Assembly: GCF_013340205.1 (NCBI RefSeq)
Contig: NZ_BJTG01000004.1
Coordinates: forward strand, 1 to 64,000
Direction of reading: 5' to 3'
DNA: 64,000 nt
DNA from: Anaeromyxobacter diazotrophicus
GTDB taxonomy: Bacteria; Myxococcota; Myxococcia; Myxococcales; Anaeromyxobacteraceae
The notes below the pieces were generated by a model that saw nothing but the letters and a program-made list of their open reading frames with translations, did no database searches and was not told where the DNA came from. Position numbers and translations under genes: made by a program. Positions 54,307 through 63,530 of the stretch are shown here, piece by piece. Position 1 is the stretch's first letter. Each line of letters begins with the position of its first letter.

Positions 54307-56130
54307 GTGCGAGCGCGCCCTGCGCGGGCGCTCGACCAGGCACCCACGGTGTTCCGCCGCGACACCAGAACGCCGGACGATCCGGCCAACGGGACGGCTG
54401 CCGAGCAGCCGGTCTTCTACCGTTCGGTCCGCGAGTTCCTGGGGCAGCTCCCCGGGGTCGCGCAGCGGTTCTGGCTCCTCGTGGTCGCCACCGGCGTCAT
54501 CTCGGGGCTGGGGGCGGTGGCGCTCCTCGAGCTGCTCGCGCTGGTGAAGCGGCTCGCCTGGGACGGCGGGCCCACCTTCCTGGCCGCGTTCCAGCACGCG
54601 TCGCCCGCCCGGCGGGTGATCGTGCCGACGCTCGGCGGGCTGCTCGTGCTCCTGGCGATGCTGGGAGTGAAGCGGCGCCTCGGCGGGCACGGCACCTCCG
54701 GCATCATCGAGGCCATCTGGGTCCACCAGGGACGGCTGCAGCTCGGCCGCGCGCTCCTGCGCGGCGCCCTGGCCATCGTGTCGGTGGGGATGGGCGCCTC
54801 CCTGGGGCGAGAGGGCGCGCTCCTGCAGACCGGCGCCGCGGCCGGCTCCTGGCTCGCCGACCGCTTCGGCGTGACGCGCCGCCAGGCGCGCCTCCTCGTC
54901 GCCTGCGGGGCCGCCTCCGGGCTGGCGGCCGCCTACAACGTGCCGATCGGCGGCGCGCTCTTCGGGCTGGAGGTGCTCCTCGGCAGCTTCGCGCTCGAGC
55001 TGTTCGGCCCGGTGGTGGTGAGCTGCGTGACCGCCACCATCATCGCGCGCATCGCCCAGGGGCCCTCGCCGAGCTACGTCATCCCCGCGTACGAGCTCAT
55101 GCGCCCGCGCGAGGTGCTGGTGGGGCTCCTGCTCGCGCCGGTGCTCGGCCTCGCCGCGGCGGTGTTCGTGAAGGTTATGGGCTGGGTGGAGGTGCAGCTC
55201 TACCGCGTGAAGCCCGGGCCGGCGCGGCTCCTCCCCCCGCTCGCCATGGCGCTCCTGGGCCTGGTCGCGGTCCGCTTCCCGGACCTCCTCGGCAACGGCT
55301 ACGACACGGTCAAGTCGGCGCTGCTGGGCGAGGTGCCGCTGGCGCTCCTGCTGGCGCTGCCGTTCCTGAAGCTCGCGGCGAGCGCGCTCTGCGCCGGGGC
55401 CGGGGTGCCGGGCGGCCTCTTCACGCCCTCGCTCTTCTACGGCGCGCTCCTCGGAGGCGGGCTGGGCGAGCTCCTGCAGCGGGCCTTCCCGTCGCTGCAC
55501 GCCGCGCCGGGGGCGTTCGCGCTGGTGGGCATGGCGGGGGTGCTGGCGGGCACGACCCACGCGGCGGTCTCGGCGGTGCTCATCATCTTCGAGCTCACCG
55601 GCGACTACGGCGTCATCCTGCCGCTCATGCTCTCGTCGGCGGTGGCGGCGGCGACGAGCCGCGCGATCGAGCCCGACTCGCTCTACACCGCCCCGCTGCA
55701 GCGCCGCGGGGTGAAGCTGCCGGAGCTGCCGCGCCCGGAGTGGCTGCGCGCGACGCCGGTCTCGGCGCTCCTCTCGCGCGACGCCGAGCGGTGCGGCCCC
55801 GAGACGCCCTTCCGGACGCTCTTGCCGCGCCTGCTCGCGCTGCCGCCCGGGCACGACCTGTACGTCGTGGGGCCGGGGGGCGAGCTGCTCGGGATCCTGG
55901 CGCTCGACGCGCTCAAGGGCACCATCTCGGACGAGGCGCTGCTGTCCATGATCGTCGCCGCCGACGTGATGGACGAGGGCGCGGCGCCCATCACCAGCCA
56001 CATGACCCTGGCCGAGGTCGCCGCCCGCTTCGCCGAGGCCGACCTGGAGCGGCTGCCGGTGGTGGACGACCAGCACCGCCTCATCGGGACGGTGTCGAAG
56101 CGCGACCTCCTGAAGCACGGGAGGTTCTGA
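54307..56130 (+). CDS. CLC-family chloride channel/antiporter with CBS domains
   Basis: A 607-residue protein. The CLC membrane domain spans about residues 50-450, with the gating-glutamate motif GREG (Glu169, followed by Ala where many have Pro) and GAGVPGGLFTPSLF, the second filter motif. A C-terminal CBS pair lies at about 475-605 (LERLPVVDDQHRLIGTVSKR). The gating glutamate is kept; transport mode cannot be assigned by sequence alone. The first 35 residues are poorly conserved, so the start (GTG at 54307) may be too long. Confidence 0.92.
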   Translation: MRARPARALDQAPTVFRRDTRTPDDPANGTAAEQPVFYRSVREFLGQLPGVAQRFWLLVVATGVISGLGAVALLELLALVKRLAWDGGPTFLAAFQHASPARRVIVPTLGGLLVLLAMLGVKRRLGGHGTSGIIEAIWVHQGRLQLGRALLRGALAIVSVGMGASLGREGALLQTGAAAGSWLADRFGVTRRQARLLVACGAASGLAAAYNVPIGGALFGLEVLLGSFALELFGPVVVSCVTATIIARIAQGPSPSYVIPAYELMRPREVLVGLLLAPVLGLAAAVFVKVMGWVEVQLYRVKPGPARLLPPLAMALLGLVAVRFPDLLGNGYDTVKSALLGEVPLALLLALPFLKLAASALCAGAGVPGGLFTPSLFYGALLGGGLGELLQRAFPSLHAAPGAFALVGMAGVLAGTTHAAVSAVLIIFELTGDYGVILPLMLSSAVAAATSRAIEPDSLYTAPLQRRGVKLPELPRPEWLRATPVSALLSRDAERCGPETPFRTLLPRLLALPPGHDLYVVGPGGELLGILALDALKGTISDEALLSMIVAADVMDEGAAPITSHMTLAEVAARFAEADLERLPVVDDQHRLIGTVSKRDLLKHGRF

Positions 56131-56171
56131 CCGGGGCGGAGCCCGAGGGGTCGCGCTGCCGCGTTCGCCAG

Positions 56172-56837
56172 CTACCGCAGCGCCACCACCGCCCCCGCCA
56201 CCACGACGTAGTGGCACACCGCCGCGATCACCACCAGCGCGTGGAACACCTCGTGGTACCCGAACACGCGCGGCGCGGGATCGGGGCGCCGGAGGGCGTA
56301 GACGGCTGCGCCGGCGGTGTACGCGAGGCCGCCGGCGAGGAGCAGCAGGACGCCGCCGAGCCCGACCGCCGCCCGCAGCTCCGGGAGGAGCGGGAAGATG
56401 ATCCAGCCGAGCCCGACGCACAGCGCCGCCAGGAGCGCCTTCGGCGCGTGGAGCCAGAACACCGCCTGCACGACCCCGAGCGCGGCCCCCGCCCAGACCG
56501 CCACCAGCAGCCAGAGGCCGCGGCTCCCGCCCAGCAGGAGGCAGAACGGGGTGTAGGTGCCGGCGATGAGCAGGAAGATGGCCGAGTGGTCGAGGCGCCG
56601 CATGAAGGCGCGCGCCGGCGGCCGCCAGGTGGGGCGGTGGTAGAGCGCGCTCACCGCGAACAGCGCCGTGAGCGTCACCCCGTAGACCGCCGCCGCCAGC
56701 GCGGCGCGCGGCGTCGGGGCGGCGCGGACCAGGGCCAGCGCGCCGGCCGCCGCGGCGAACGCCGCGATCTCGTGCGAGACGCCGCGCAGGAGCGGCTTCT
56801 CGCGCGCGGGGAGGGCCTGGCTGCTCATGTCCACCAT
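56172..56837 (-). CDS. Hemolysin III/YqfA family membrane protein
   Basis: A 221-residue protein with seven helices of the HlyIII/PAQR-like family: ISHE-type start (GVSHEIAAFAAAAGALALV), SALYHRPTW, RRLDHSAIFLLIAGTYTPFC, and FGYHEVFHALVVIAAVCHYV. The conserved His and Asp residues may bind zinc. The true role is unknown; the hemolysin name is historical. Confidence 0.92.
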   Translation of the reverse strand: MVDMSSQALPAREKPLLRGVSHEIAAFAAAAGALALVRAAPTPRAALAAAVYGVTLTALFAVSALYHRPTWRPPARAFMRRLDHSAIFLLIAGTYTPFCLLLGGSRGLWLLVAVWAGAALGVVQAVFWLHAPKALLAALCVGLGWIIFPLLPELRAAVGLGGVLLLLAGGLAYTAGAAVYALRRPDPAPRVFGYHEVFHALVVIAAVCHYVVVAGAVVALR

Positions 56838-56903
56838 GCTGCGCGCCCGCTGTCACGTGCGTGTCACGGCGGGCGCGGCCGGTGAGGGGAGGGTGCGCTC
56901 AGC

Positions 56904-57425
56904 TCAGCGGAGCAGCCCCAGCGAGCGCAGCGCGCTCACCACCGCGGCCCGCTCGGGCTGGCCCGACCCGCGCGCCGCGCCCTGCGCCAGCTGGTCGACG
57001 ATCTCGTTCACCGCGTGCCCGTCGTGGCCGCGCACCCAGCGATACTGGACGCCCAGCTCCCGGGAGCGCGCGTCGAGCGCCTCGATGAGATCCCGGTTCA
57101 GCACCGGGCTGCCGGACGAGGTGACCCAGCTCTTCTTGCGCCAGCCGTGGATCCACTTCGTCATCGCGTCGACGACGTAGCGCGAGTCGGAGACGACCTC
57201 GATGCCGGCCGCCGCGGGGAGGCCGTCGAGCGCCTCGAGCGCGGCGCGCAGCTCCATCCGGTTGTTGGTGATGGGGTATGGCCCGTCCACCTCCCAGCGC
57301 GTGCCGCCGAAGCGGAGCGCGTGACAGGCGCGGTCGACCACCACGAACCCGGTGCCTCCCGGGCCGCCGGGGTTCACGAGGGCGGAGCCGTCGCAGAAGG
57401 CGACGAACCTGGCGTCAGGAGGCAT
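56904..57425 (-). CDS. rnhA: Ribonuclease HI
   Basis: A 173-residue enzyme cleaving RNA in RNA-DNA hybrids. The acidic catalytic residues are visible in order: Asp in [12 protein letters not shown], Glu in [13 protein letters not shown], Asp in [12 protein letters not shown] and Asp in [12 protein letters not shown]. The conserved histidine is in [11 protein letters not shown]. The C-terminus is extended by about 20 residues. Confidence 0.95.
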   Translation of the reverse strand: MPPDARFVAFCDGSALVNPGGPGGTGFVVVDRACHALRFGGTRWEVDGPYPITNNRMELRAALEALDGLPAAAGIEVVSDSRYVVDAMTKWIHGWRKKSWVTSSGSPVLNRDLIEALDARSRELGVQYRWVRGHDGHAVNEIVDQLAQGAARGSGQPERAAVVSALRSLGLLR

Positions 57426-57469
57426 GCGGCGCGCAGCCTAGACGACGGGGCTGACGCCGGCGGGGCGGC

Positions 57470-57658
57470 TCACCGGCCGCGCTGGCTGCTGCGGGCCGCG
57501 GGCTGGTGCGCGACGAACGGGTTCTTCGGCTTGCCCGCCTTCATGACCGGGTGCGACGGGTGTCCCTCGGGGTGCTCGGTCGACGCCTGGGCGCCGCTCG
57601 ACGGGGCCTGGCGCTGCACCGGCTTGCCGGCCTTCTTCCGCTTCTTGCTGACGGGCAT
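57470..57658 (-). CDS. Small basic protein, unknown
   Basis: A 62-residue lysine/proline/glutamine-rich protein (MPVSKKRKKAGKPVQRQ at the start, KAGKPKNPFVAHQP later). It has no membrane segment or cysteine. Such short basic proteins are found next to rnhA in relatives as I remember. A GAGAGGGAGA ribosome site lies just upstream. Possibly nucleic-acid binding; not more can be said. Confidence 0.6.
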   Translation of the reverse strand: MPVSKKRKKAGKPVQRQAPSSGAQASTEHPEGHPSHPVMKAGKPKNPFVAHQPAARSSQRGR

Positions 57659-57707
57659 GTCGTCTCCCTCTCCGTGGCCCGATGGATGCGCCCGGTCCGG
57701 GCGGTTG

Positions 57708-58676
57708 TCAACGGCGAAGCGCCTCGTCCAGGAAGGTCGCGGCGCGCGCCTCGGCGAAGAACTCGAAACGCCAGGGCCGGCCCGAGACGAAGCCGACGTG
57801 GCCGCCCGCCGGGTAGGTCTCGAGCCTGAGCGCCGGGGTGTGGCGCGCGACCTCGAGCGGCAGGCTCTCGCGCGGCACGATGGGGTCGTCCTCCGCGGCG
57901 ATGGCGAGGAGCGGCCGCGCGAGCCCGGGGAGCGCGCGGCCGGACGAGCAGCGCGTCCAGTAGTCGCGCGCGCCCGCGAACCCGTGGAGGCGCGAGGTGA
58001 CGGCGTCGTCGAAGCGAGCGAACGTGTCGCAGGCGCGCACCTCGGCGGCGGTGAAGGGGAGCCCCTCGAACCGCCGCGTCTTGTCCAGCGCCTTCGCCCG
58101 GAGCGTGCGGAGGAAGCGCGCCCGGTAGAGCCGCGCCATGCCGCCCGAGCCGTCGATGGCGTCGGCGCAGCGGGCGAGGTCGAAGGGCACGGAGATGACG
58201 GCGCCGGCGCGCACCTCGGGGGGGAGGCGCTCGCCGCCCTCGCCCAGCCACTTCGCGACCACGTTGCCGCCGAGGGAGAAGCCCGCCACGCCGAGCGGGC
58301 GCCCGGGGCGCTCCGCGACGAGCCGCGCCACCACCCGGTCGAGGTCCGTCGTCTCGCCGGAGTGGTAGAGGCGCGGCAGGCGGTTGCGCTCGCCCGAGCA
58401 GCCGCGGAAGTTCACCGCCACGCTGGAGAGCCCGCGAGCCGCGCACGCGGCGACGAGGCGCAGGACGTAGGGCGCCCGGCTCGAGCCCTCCAGGCCGTGC
58501 AGGATCACCACCGCCGGCGCCCCCGGCTCGCCGTGCCGGTCCACGTCGAGGAAGTCGCCGTCGTCGAGCTCCCAGCGCTCGCGCCGCGGCGCGAGGCCGG
58601 CCGGCCCGCGCGCGAGGCGGGCGAAGATGGTCATGAGGTGCGGGCCGGGGAGCCAGCGCGCCGGGGCGTAGCTCAC
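57708..58676 (-). CDS. YheT-like alpha/beta hydrolase
   Basis: A 322-residue hydrolase of the YheT/ABHD group. Motifs are ILHGLEGSSRAPYVLRL, SVAVNFRGCSGERNRLPRLY, the nucleophile GFSLGGNVVAKWLGE, the acid in AAEDDPIVP and the histidine in PAGGHVGFV. The substrate is unknown, perhaps an ester or lipid. The GTG start at 58674-58676 overlaps the stop of the DTW gene (GTGA). Confidence 0.9.
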   Translation of the reverse strand: MSYAPARWLPGPHLMTIFARLARGPAGLAPRRERWELDDGDFLDVDRHGEPGAPAVVILHGLEGSSRAPYVLRLVAACAARGLSSVAVNFRGCSGERNRLPRLYHSGETTDLDRVVARLVAERPGRPLGVAGFSLGGNVVAKWLGEGGERLPPEVRAGAVISVPFDLARCADAIDGSGGMARLYRARFLRTLRAKALDKTRRFEGLPFTAAEVRACDTFARFDDAVTSRLHGFAGARDYWTRCSSGRALPGLARPLLAIAAEDDPIVPRESLPLEVARHTPALRLETYPAGGHVGFVSGRPWRFEFFAEARAATFLDEALRR

Positions 58677-59275
58677 GCGCACCTCGCCGCCGGGCCCGCG
58701 GAGGGGCGCCGGAGCCGCCAGCTCCGCTCCAGCGCGGCGGCGTGGAGCGCGTCGAGCGCGCGTGCCGCCTCGGCCTCGCCGAGCAGGTGGAGCGCCCCCG
58801 CCATCGCCTCGAGGGTGCAGCGCCCGCCCGCGACCGTCGGGCGACGGATGGGGTCGGCCCCGCCGGCGGCGGCGCGCTCCGGGAGCGCCAGCCTGGGCAG
58901 GGTCTGGAGCGCCGGGACGCGCTGGATCATGCGGCGCGCCTGGGCCCAGGTGGCGTCGAGCACCACCACCTGCCGCGGCGGCGGGACGAGCGGCGCGGGG
59001 TGAGGGGAGGGGAAGAGCACCACCGTGCCCGGCTCCGCCAGCGCCGAGAGGTCCGGCTCCTCGCCGGGCAGGGCGTAGTCGACGAGGCGCAGGCCCGGCA
59101 GCGCGAGCGCCGCCCAGCGGCCGGAGTTGGTGGGGCGGTTGAGCTCGCTCGCGTGGCGCAGGACGAGGAACCGCGTGCGCGTCGCGACCGGGCGGACGTC
59201 GGGGCAGAGGCACGCCTCGGGCGGGAAGAGGCACCGCGCGCAGCGGCGGGCGAGGTCGACGGGGCCGCGGGCCAT
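58673..59275 (-). CDS. DTW-domain protein (tRNA-uridine aminocarboxypropyltransferase)
   Basis: A 200-residue member of the DTW family, which puts the acp group on uridine in tRNA using SAM. The zinc-like cysteine set is CARCLFPPEACLCPD. RHASELNRPTNSGRW and the DTW motif, here VLDATWAQARRMI, are present. PIRRPTVAGGRCTLEAMA is near the end. Start ATG at 59273-59275. Confidence 0.88.
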   Translation of the reverse strand: MARGPVDLARRCARCLFPPEACLCPDVRPVATRTRFLVLRHASELNRPTNSGRWAALALPGLRLVDYALPGEEPDLSALAEPGTVVLFPSPHPAPLVPPPRQVVVLDATWAQARRMIQRVPALQTLPRLALPERAAAGGADPIRRPTVAGGRCTLEAMAGALHLLGEAEAARALDALHAAALERSWRLRRPSAGPAARCA

Positions 59276-59332
59276 CGAGGAGCAAGAAACAGCGCCGGGG
59301 CCGGTCAGGTCAACCCCGACTATGCTCCTGGC

Positions 59333-60184
59333 ATGGCGCCGCGGCGGGGGGCCAGGGAGCTGGAGCTCGAGGCGGCGGCCCGGCCGGCGGCTCCCGCCGC
59401 GCCCGCGGCCGCGGCCGGGGCCGCTGGAAACGAGGCGCTCGCCATGCTGGCGCGGCGAGGGCTGCGCCCGCGGGTCGCGCGGCCCGACGTCCCGTTCCCC
59501 CGCGAGCTCGACGGGGCGCTGGCCGACGCGCTCGCGGCGCGGCTCGGCCACTACGGATTCCGCCTCTTCCTGCGCGGGGCGATCGCGGGCCAGGGGCCCT
59601 TCCGGCCGGCCGAGGTGACGCGGTACCTCACCCCGGCGCAGGCGGAGCGCGCCGCCGAGGAGCTCGTGGACCTCGGCCTCGCCGCCCGCGTGGACGGCGG
59701 CCTCGTGCGCCTGCGCTGGCGGGCGCGCAGCTTCGGGGGCACGCTCGAGTGGTGGGTGGCGCGCGAGCTGCGGCGGCGGCTCGCGGCGGACGTGGCCGCC
59801 TGCGTCCGCTCCGGCGCGCCGGGCGTGGGGGGCGACCTCGACGTGGTGGCCGCGGTGGAGGGGAAGCTCGTCTACGTCGAGCTCAAGTCGTCGCCGCCGA
59901 AGCACCTCATGCCCGCCGAGGTGGCGGCCTTCCTGCGGCGGGTGCGGTCGCTCCGGCCCCACCTCTCCCTCTTCGCCGTGGACACCGCGCTCCGGCTCCC
60001 GGACAAGGTGCTGCCCATGCTGCTCGAGGCCGCTGGCCGGTCCGGGCCGCCGCGGCGCCTCCAGCGCGACTGCTGGGAGGTGGCGCCCCGGCTGTACGCG
60101 GTGAACGCGCGGCCGGACCTGGTGGCGAACCTGTGCCTCGCCATCGCGGATGGGCTCCACCAGCTCGCGCCCGAGCCGCCGTGA
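59333..60184 (+). CDS. Unknown protein with PD-(D/E)XK nuclease-like motif
   Basis: Not recognised. The 283 residues have an alanine-rich N-terminal part (about 1-40), a helical winged-helix-like middle (about 60-125: FRPAEVTRYLTPAQAERAAE) and a C-terminal domain. That domain contains GVGGDLDVVAAVEGKLVYVELKSSP (a D, then E-x-K arrangement), the pattern of PD-(D/E)XK nuclease folds. The remaining C-terminus has ALRLPDKVLPMLLEAAG. Divergent from the DTW gene across 57 bp. Start ATG at 59333. Nuclease activity is a guess from the motif alone. Confidence 0.7.
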   Translation: MAPRRGARELELEAAARPAAPAAPAAAAGAAGNEALAMLARRGLRPRVARPDVPFPRELDGALADALAARLGHYGFRLFLRGAIAGQGPFRPAEVTRYLTPAQAERAAEELVDLGLAARVDGGLVRLRWRARSFGGTLEWWVARELRRRLAADVAACVRSGAPGVGGDLDVVAAVEGKLVYVELKSSPPKHLMPAEVAAFLRRVRSLRPHLSLFAVDTALRLPDKVLPMLLEAAGRSGPPRRLQRDCWEVAPRLYAVNARPDLVANLCLAIADGLHQLAPEPP

Positions 60185-60218
60185 CGCGCGGCCCTCCCGC
60201 GCCGGCTACACTTCCCCC

Positions 60219-61202
60219 ATGCGCGCCATGGTCCTCGACCGTCCCGGCCAGCCGCTCCGGCTGCGCGACCTGCCGCTCCCCACGCCCGGCCCGGGACAGC
60301 TCCGCGTCCGCGTCCGCGCCTGCGGGGTCTGCCGCACCGACCTGCACGTCGTGGACGGCGAGCTGCCCGACCTCGGCCGGCCGGTCGTCCCGGGGCACGA
60401 GGTGGTCGGCCTGGTGGAGGCGCTGGGGGAGGGCGTGCAGGGGTTCGCCCTGGGCGCGCGCGTCGGCGTCCCCTGGCTGGGCTGGACCTGCGGCGCCTGC
60501 GAGTACTGCCGGTCCGGCCGCGAGAACCTGTGCGACCGGGCGCGCTTCACCGGCTACACCCTCGACGGCGGGTACGCGGAGGCGATGGTCGCCGACGCGC
60601 GCTACTGCTTCCCGCTCGCGCCCGGGCCCAGCGACGCGGAGGCCGCGCCGCTGCTCTGCGCCGGCCTCATCGGCTACCGCGCCTGGCGGCTCGCGCGCGG
60701 CGCGCGGCGGCTCGGGCTGTACGGCTTCGGCGCCGCCGCCCACCTGGCGGTGCAGGTCGCGCGCCACGCCGGCCAGGAGGTGTTCGCCTTCACGCGGCCC
60801 GGCGACGAGGCCGGACAGGCGTTCGCGCGCGAGCTGGGCGCCGCCTGGGCGGGCGACTCCACCGCTCGGCCGCCCCGGCCGCTCGACGCCGCGATTCTGT
60901 TCGCGCCCGTCGGCGCGCTCGTGCCGCTCGCGCTCGCCGCCGTGACGAAGGGCGGCACCGTGGTCTGCGCCGGGATCCACATGAGCGACATCCCGTCCTT
61001 CCCGTACGCGCTCCTCTGGGGCGAGCGGACCGTCTGCTCGGTGGCGAACCTCACCCGGCGGGACGGAGACGAGCTCCTGGCGCTCGCGCCCGCGATCCCG
61101 CTGCGGACCGAGGTGGAGACGTTCCCGCTCGCGGAGGCGAGCGAGGCGCTGGCGCGGCTGCGCGGCGGAAGGATCCGCGGCGCGGCCGTGCTGGTGCCCT
61201 GA
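60219..61202 (+). CDS. Zinc-dependent alcohol dehydrogenase
   Basis: A 327-residue medium-chain dehydrogenase. The catalytic-zinc ligands are in CGVCRTDLHVVDGEL and GHEVVGLVEALG. The structural-zinc cysteines are in TCGACEYCRSGRENLCDRA. The nucleotide loop is reduced to GLYGFGAAAHLAVQVA. It resembles the AdhA/YogA-like group that recognises short alcohols or aldehydes. Start ATG at 60219. A strong convergent hairpin follows 7 bp after the stop. Confidence 0.92.
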   Translation: MRAMVLDRPGQPLRLRDLPLPTPGPGQLRVRVRACGVCRTDLHVVDGELPDLGRPVVPGHEVVGLVEALGEGVQGFALGARVGVPWLGWTCGACEYCRSGRENLCDRARFTGYTLDGGYAEAMVADARYCFPLAPGPSDAEAAPLLCAGLIGYRAWRLARGARRLGLYGFGAAAHLAVQVARHAGQEVFAFTRPGDEAGQAFARELGAAWAGDSTARPPRPLDAAILFAPVGALVPLALAAVTKGGTVVCAGIHMSDIPSFPYALLWGERTVCSVANLTRRDGDELLALAPAIPLRTEVETFPLAEASEALARLRGGRIRGAAVLVP

Positions 61203-61208
61203 AGCCTG

Positions 61209-61234
61209 GCGGGCGCGCCGGGAGGCGCGCCCGC
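61209..61234. terminator. Bidirectional hairpin terminator
   Basis: Perfect 11-bp arms GCGGGCGCGCC (61209-61219) and GGCGCGCCCGC (61224-61234) around a GGGA loop. It lies between the convergent alcohol dehydrogenase and 12-heme cytochrome genes, 6 bp from one stop and 4 bp from the other. No T-run. Confidence 0.75.
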
Positions 61235-61238
61235 GCGC

Positions 61239-62387
61239 TCACCCGGCCGTGTGGCAGGCCAGGCACATCCCGTTCTTCCGGATGTCGGCGCGGCTGTGCT
61301 TCAGGCGGAAGTCGCCCGGGTGCGGATTGCCGCCGAGACCCGGCTGGCCGGGGCCGAAGGAGCGGTGGCAGGTGGTGCAGATCGAGGCCGCGCCCTGATC
61401 GTGGCAGCCGGCGCAGGCGATGATGTTGTTGCGCGCGGCATTGCCGTGGAACGCGGAGCCCTTGCTCTTGTCGTTGGCCCAGCCGAGCGGGTGCGGGTTG
61501 TTCGGGTTACCGCCGGCGACGAGGTTCGAGGAGAGGTTCTGCGCCCGGTGGCAGCTGTCGCAGAAGAAGGAGCCGTGGCACTTGCGGCAGCTGGCCGGGT
61601 CGGCCGCGGCCTCCATCTGGTGGCGCGAGACGTAGTCGCCGCGGTGGATGAAGTCGGCCTCGACGCGCTCGGGGAAGCGGATCTCGGGGCGGAAGGGCAC
61701 GGTCGCGGCCGTGTGGCAGGTCGCGCAGTAGGTCTGGTCGTGGCACTGGGCGCAGGTTTCGGCGCCGTTCTTGGCGGCGCCGCCGTGGCCGCGGATCCAG
61801 TTGCCCTGGTGCGATATGGCCGCCAGCGCCTCGATGGGCTTCAGCGGGTAGCGGCGCAGGCTCACGTGGCAGGGCGAGCACCTCGCCAGGGCCACGTCCT
61901 GCTGGTGGTGGTGACAGGAGGTGCAGGTCGCCATGGTCGGCGTGACGTCGCGGACCACCCCGGCCTCGGGCAGGTCCTTGTGGCACCGGGCGCAGGCCTG
62001 GTTCACATCCTTCGCCTGGAGCCGCTTGAGGTGGCCTTCGTGGTCGAAGGTGAGCTGGTAGTCGCGCGCCGGGCGGTGGGCGAGCGACGCGGCGGCCGCC
62101 GCGGCGTTGCGGGTGGTGTCGTCGGTGGGGTTCGCGAGGTCCGGGTGGCACTCCTCGCACTTCGACACCGGCGGCAGCTTCGCCTCGCCGAGCCGCTTCG
62201 CCTGCGCGATCTCGGTGTGGCAGTCGACGCAGTCGACGCTGCTGTGCTTCTCGTGGGTGAAGAGGCTCGGGCGCGCCTCCTCGTGCGTGTCGCCGGAGAT
62301 GCGCCTGGCGCTCTTGCACCCGGCGGCGAGGCCGCCGGCGAGGGCGGCGATCAGGGCGAAGCGAAGGCAGGTCGTCGTGGTGGTCAT
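61239..62387 (-). CDS. Twelve-heme c-type cytochrome lipoprotein
   Basis: A 382-residue lipoprotein (lipobox LAAGC) with twelve CXXCH sites: CVDCH, CEECH, CARCH, CTSCH, CSPCH, CAQCH, CATCH, CRKCH, CDSCH, CAGCH, CTTCH and CLACH. It is about one heme per 30 residues, as in Geobacter/Anaeromyxobacter metal-reduction cytochromes. Location in the outer or inner membrane cannot be decided. It probably serves extracellular or periplasmic electron transfer. Start ATG; there is a 160-bp gap upstream that should hold its promoter. Confidence 0.93.
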   Translation of the reverse strand: MTTTTTCLRFALIAALAGGLAAGCKSARRISGDTHEEARPSLFTHEKHSSVDCVDCHTEIAQAKRLGEAKLPPVSKCEECHPDLANPTDDTTRNAAAAAASLAHRPARDYQLTFDHEGHLKRLQAKDVNQACARCHKDLPEAGVVRDVTPTMATCTSCHHHQQDVALARCSPCHVSLRRYPLKPIEALAAISHQGNWIRGHGGAAKNGAETCAQCHDQTYCATCHTAATVPFRPEIRFPERVEADFIHRGDYVSRHQMEAAADPASCRKCHGSFFCDSCHRAQNLSSNLVAGGNPNNPHPLGWANDKSKGSAFHGNAARNNIIACAGCHDQGAASICTTCHRSFGPGQPGLGGNPHPGDFRLKHSRADIRKNGMCLACHTAG

Positions 62388-62547
62388 GAGGCGCGGGTCC
62401 GTGCTCGGCCGTTGCTGCGAGCCAGCCGCCAGGCAGCGCGGGGGGCCGAGGGGGCGGCCGATTGTAGCCCTTCGCGGGCCCGGCGTGGGGGCGAGAGCGC
62501 CGGTGAGGCGGGATCACAGCGACCCACCTCGTGCGCCCGGCCCGGCG

Positions 62548-63438
62548 CTACGCCTCGAGGAACTCCAGCACCACCCGCGCCACCGCCTCCGGCCGGTGGC
62601 GCATCATCATGTGGCCGGCGCCCTCCACCACCACCCGGCGCGCGTCGGGGAAGGCGGCGAGCCGTTGCGGGTAATCGATGGGGACGCGCTCCGAGAGCGC
62701 GCCTTCCACGAGCAGCACCGGGCAGCGGGCCGCCTGCCAGAAGGCGCGGGCGTGGTCGGTGCGGAAGGCGTACGGCGCGCGGGTGACGTGGAGGGGGTCG
62801 TGGAGCCAGGCGACGCCGCCCGGCACCGGGCGCGTGCCGCGCTCGGCGATGAAGCGCGCCTCCGCCTCCGGGCAGAGCGGGTCGTGCAGCCGGATGCGCG
62901 CCGCGGCCTCCTCGAGCGAGCGGTACACCTTCTGGCCGTGGGCCCGGGCGCGGCGCACGCCGTGGATCCACTCCTCCACCCGGTGCGGCATCGACTCGGG
63001 CGCCACCTCGGGGATGCGGATGCCCTCCATGATCACCCCCCGCCAGACGCGCTCCGGGAAGGCGCCGGCGAAGTAGCCGGTGATGGAGCCGCCCATGGAG
63101 TGCCCGACCAGCGCCAGCCGCTCGCGCCCGAGGGCGTCGGCGAGGTCCGCCACGTCGAGCAGGTAGTCCATGAAGTGGTAGTAGCCGCCCGCGCCGACGC
63201 GCTCCGTCTCGCCGTGCCCGCGCAGGTCGGGCGCGACGACGTGGTAGCCGCGCGCGGCCAGCGCGGGCGCGACCTGGTGGAAGGCCCAGGCCAGATCGAG
63301 GAAGCCGTGGAGGCAGAGCAGGGTGGTGCGGCCGCCGCCGTCCCACTCGAGGACGTGGTGGCGCAGGCCGTTCGCGAGCAGGGTGCGGGAGGTGGGCTGC
63401 ACCTTCGACCTGTACCAGGCGAGCGGGCGACGCGCCAC
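62548..63438 (-). CDS. Alpha/beta hydrolase
   Basis: A 296-residue alpha/beta hydrolase: oxyanion-hole region CLHGFLDLAWAFHQV, DLRGHGETERVGAG, nucleophile VGHSMGGSITGYFAG, and a histidine in VEGAGHMMMRHRPEAVA. Similar to epoxide hydrolase/lipase-like enzymes; no substrate can be assigned. Confidence 0.92.
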   Translation of the reverse strand: MARRPLAWYRSKVQPTSRTLLANGLRHHVLEWDGGGRTTLLCLHGFLDLAWAFHQVAPALAARGYHVVAPDLRGHGETERVGAGGYYHFMDYLLDVADLADALGRERLALVGHSMGGSITGYFAGAFPERVWRGVIMEGIRIPEVAPESMPHRVEEWIHGVRRARAHGQKVYRSLEEAAARIRLHDPLCPEAEARFIAERGTRPVPGGVAWLHDPLHVTRAPYAFRTDHARAFWQAARCPVLLVEGALSERVPIDYPQRLAAFPDARRVVVEGAGHMMMRHRPEAVARVVLEFLEA

Positions 63439-63530
63439 GGCAACGCGGCCGCGGACGCGCCCTGCGGCGGGCCGCCGCCGCCCGTGCTGCTTGACGGGTC
63501 ACGAGCACTCGTACGACGTTGCTCCCCGGC

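Noticed and set aside
53151-56885. 1244-codon plus-strand open frame
   Set aside because: It is a shifted reading of the MFS and CLC genes with arginine-rich translation and no domain.
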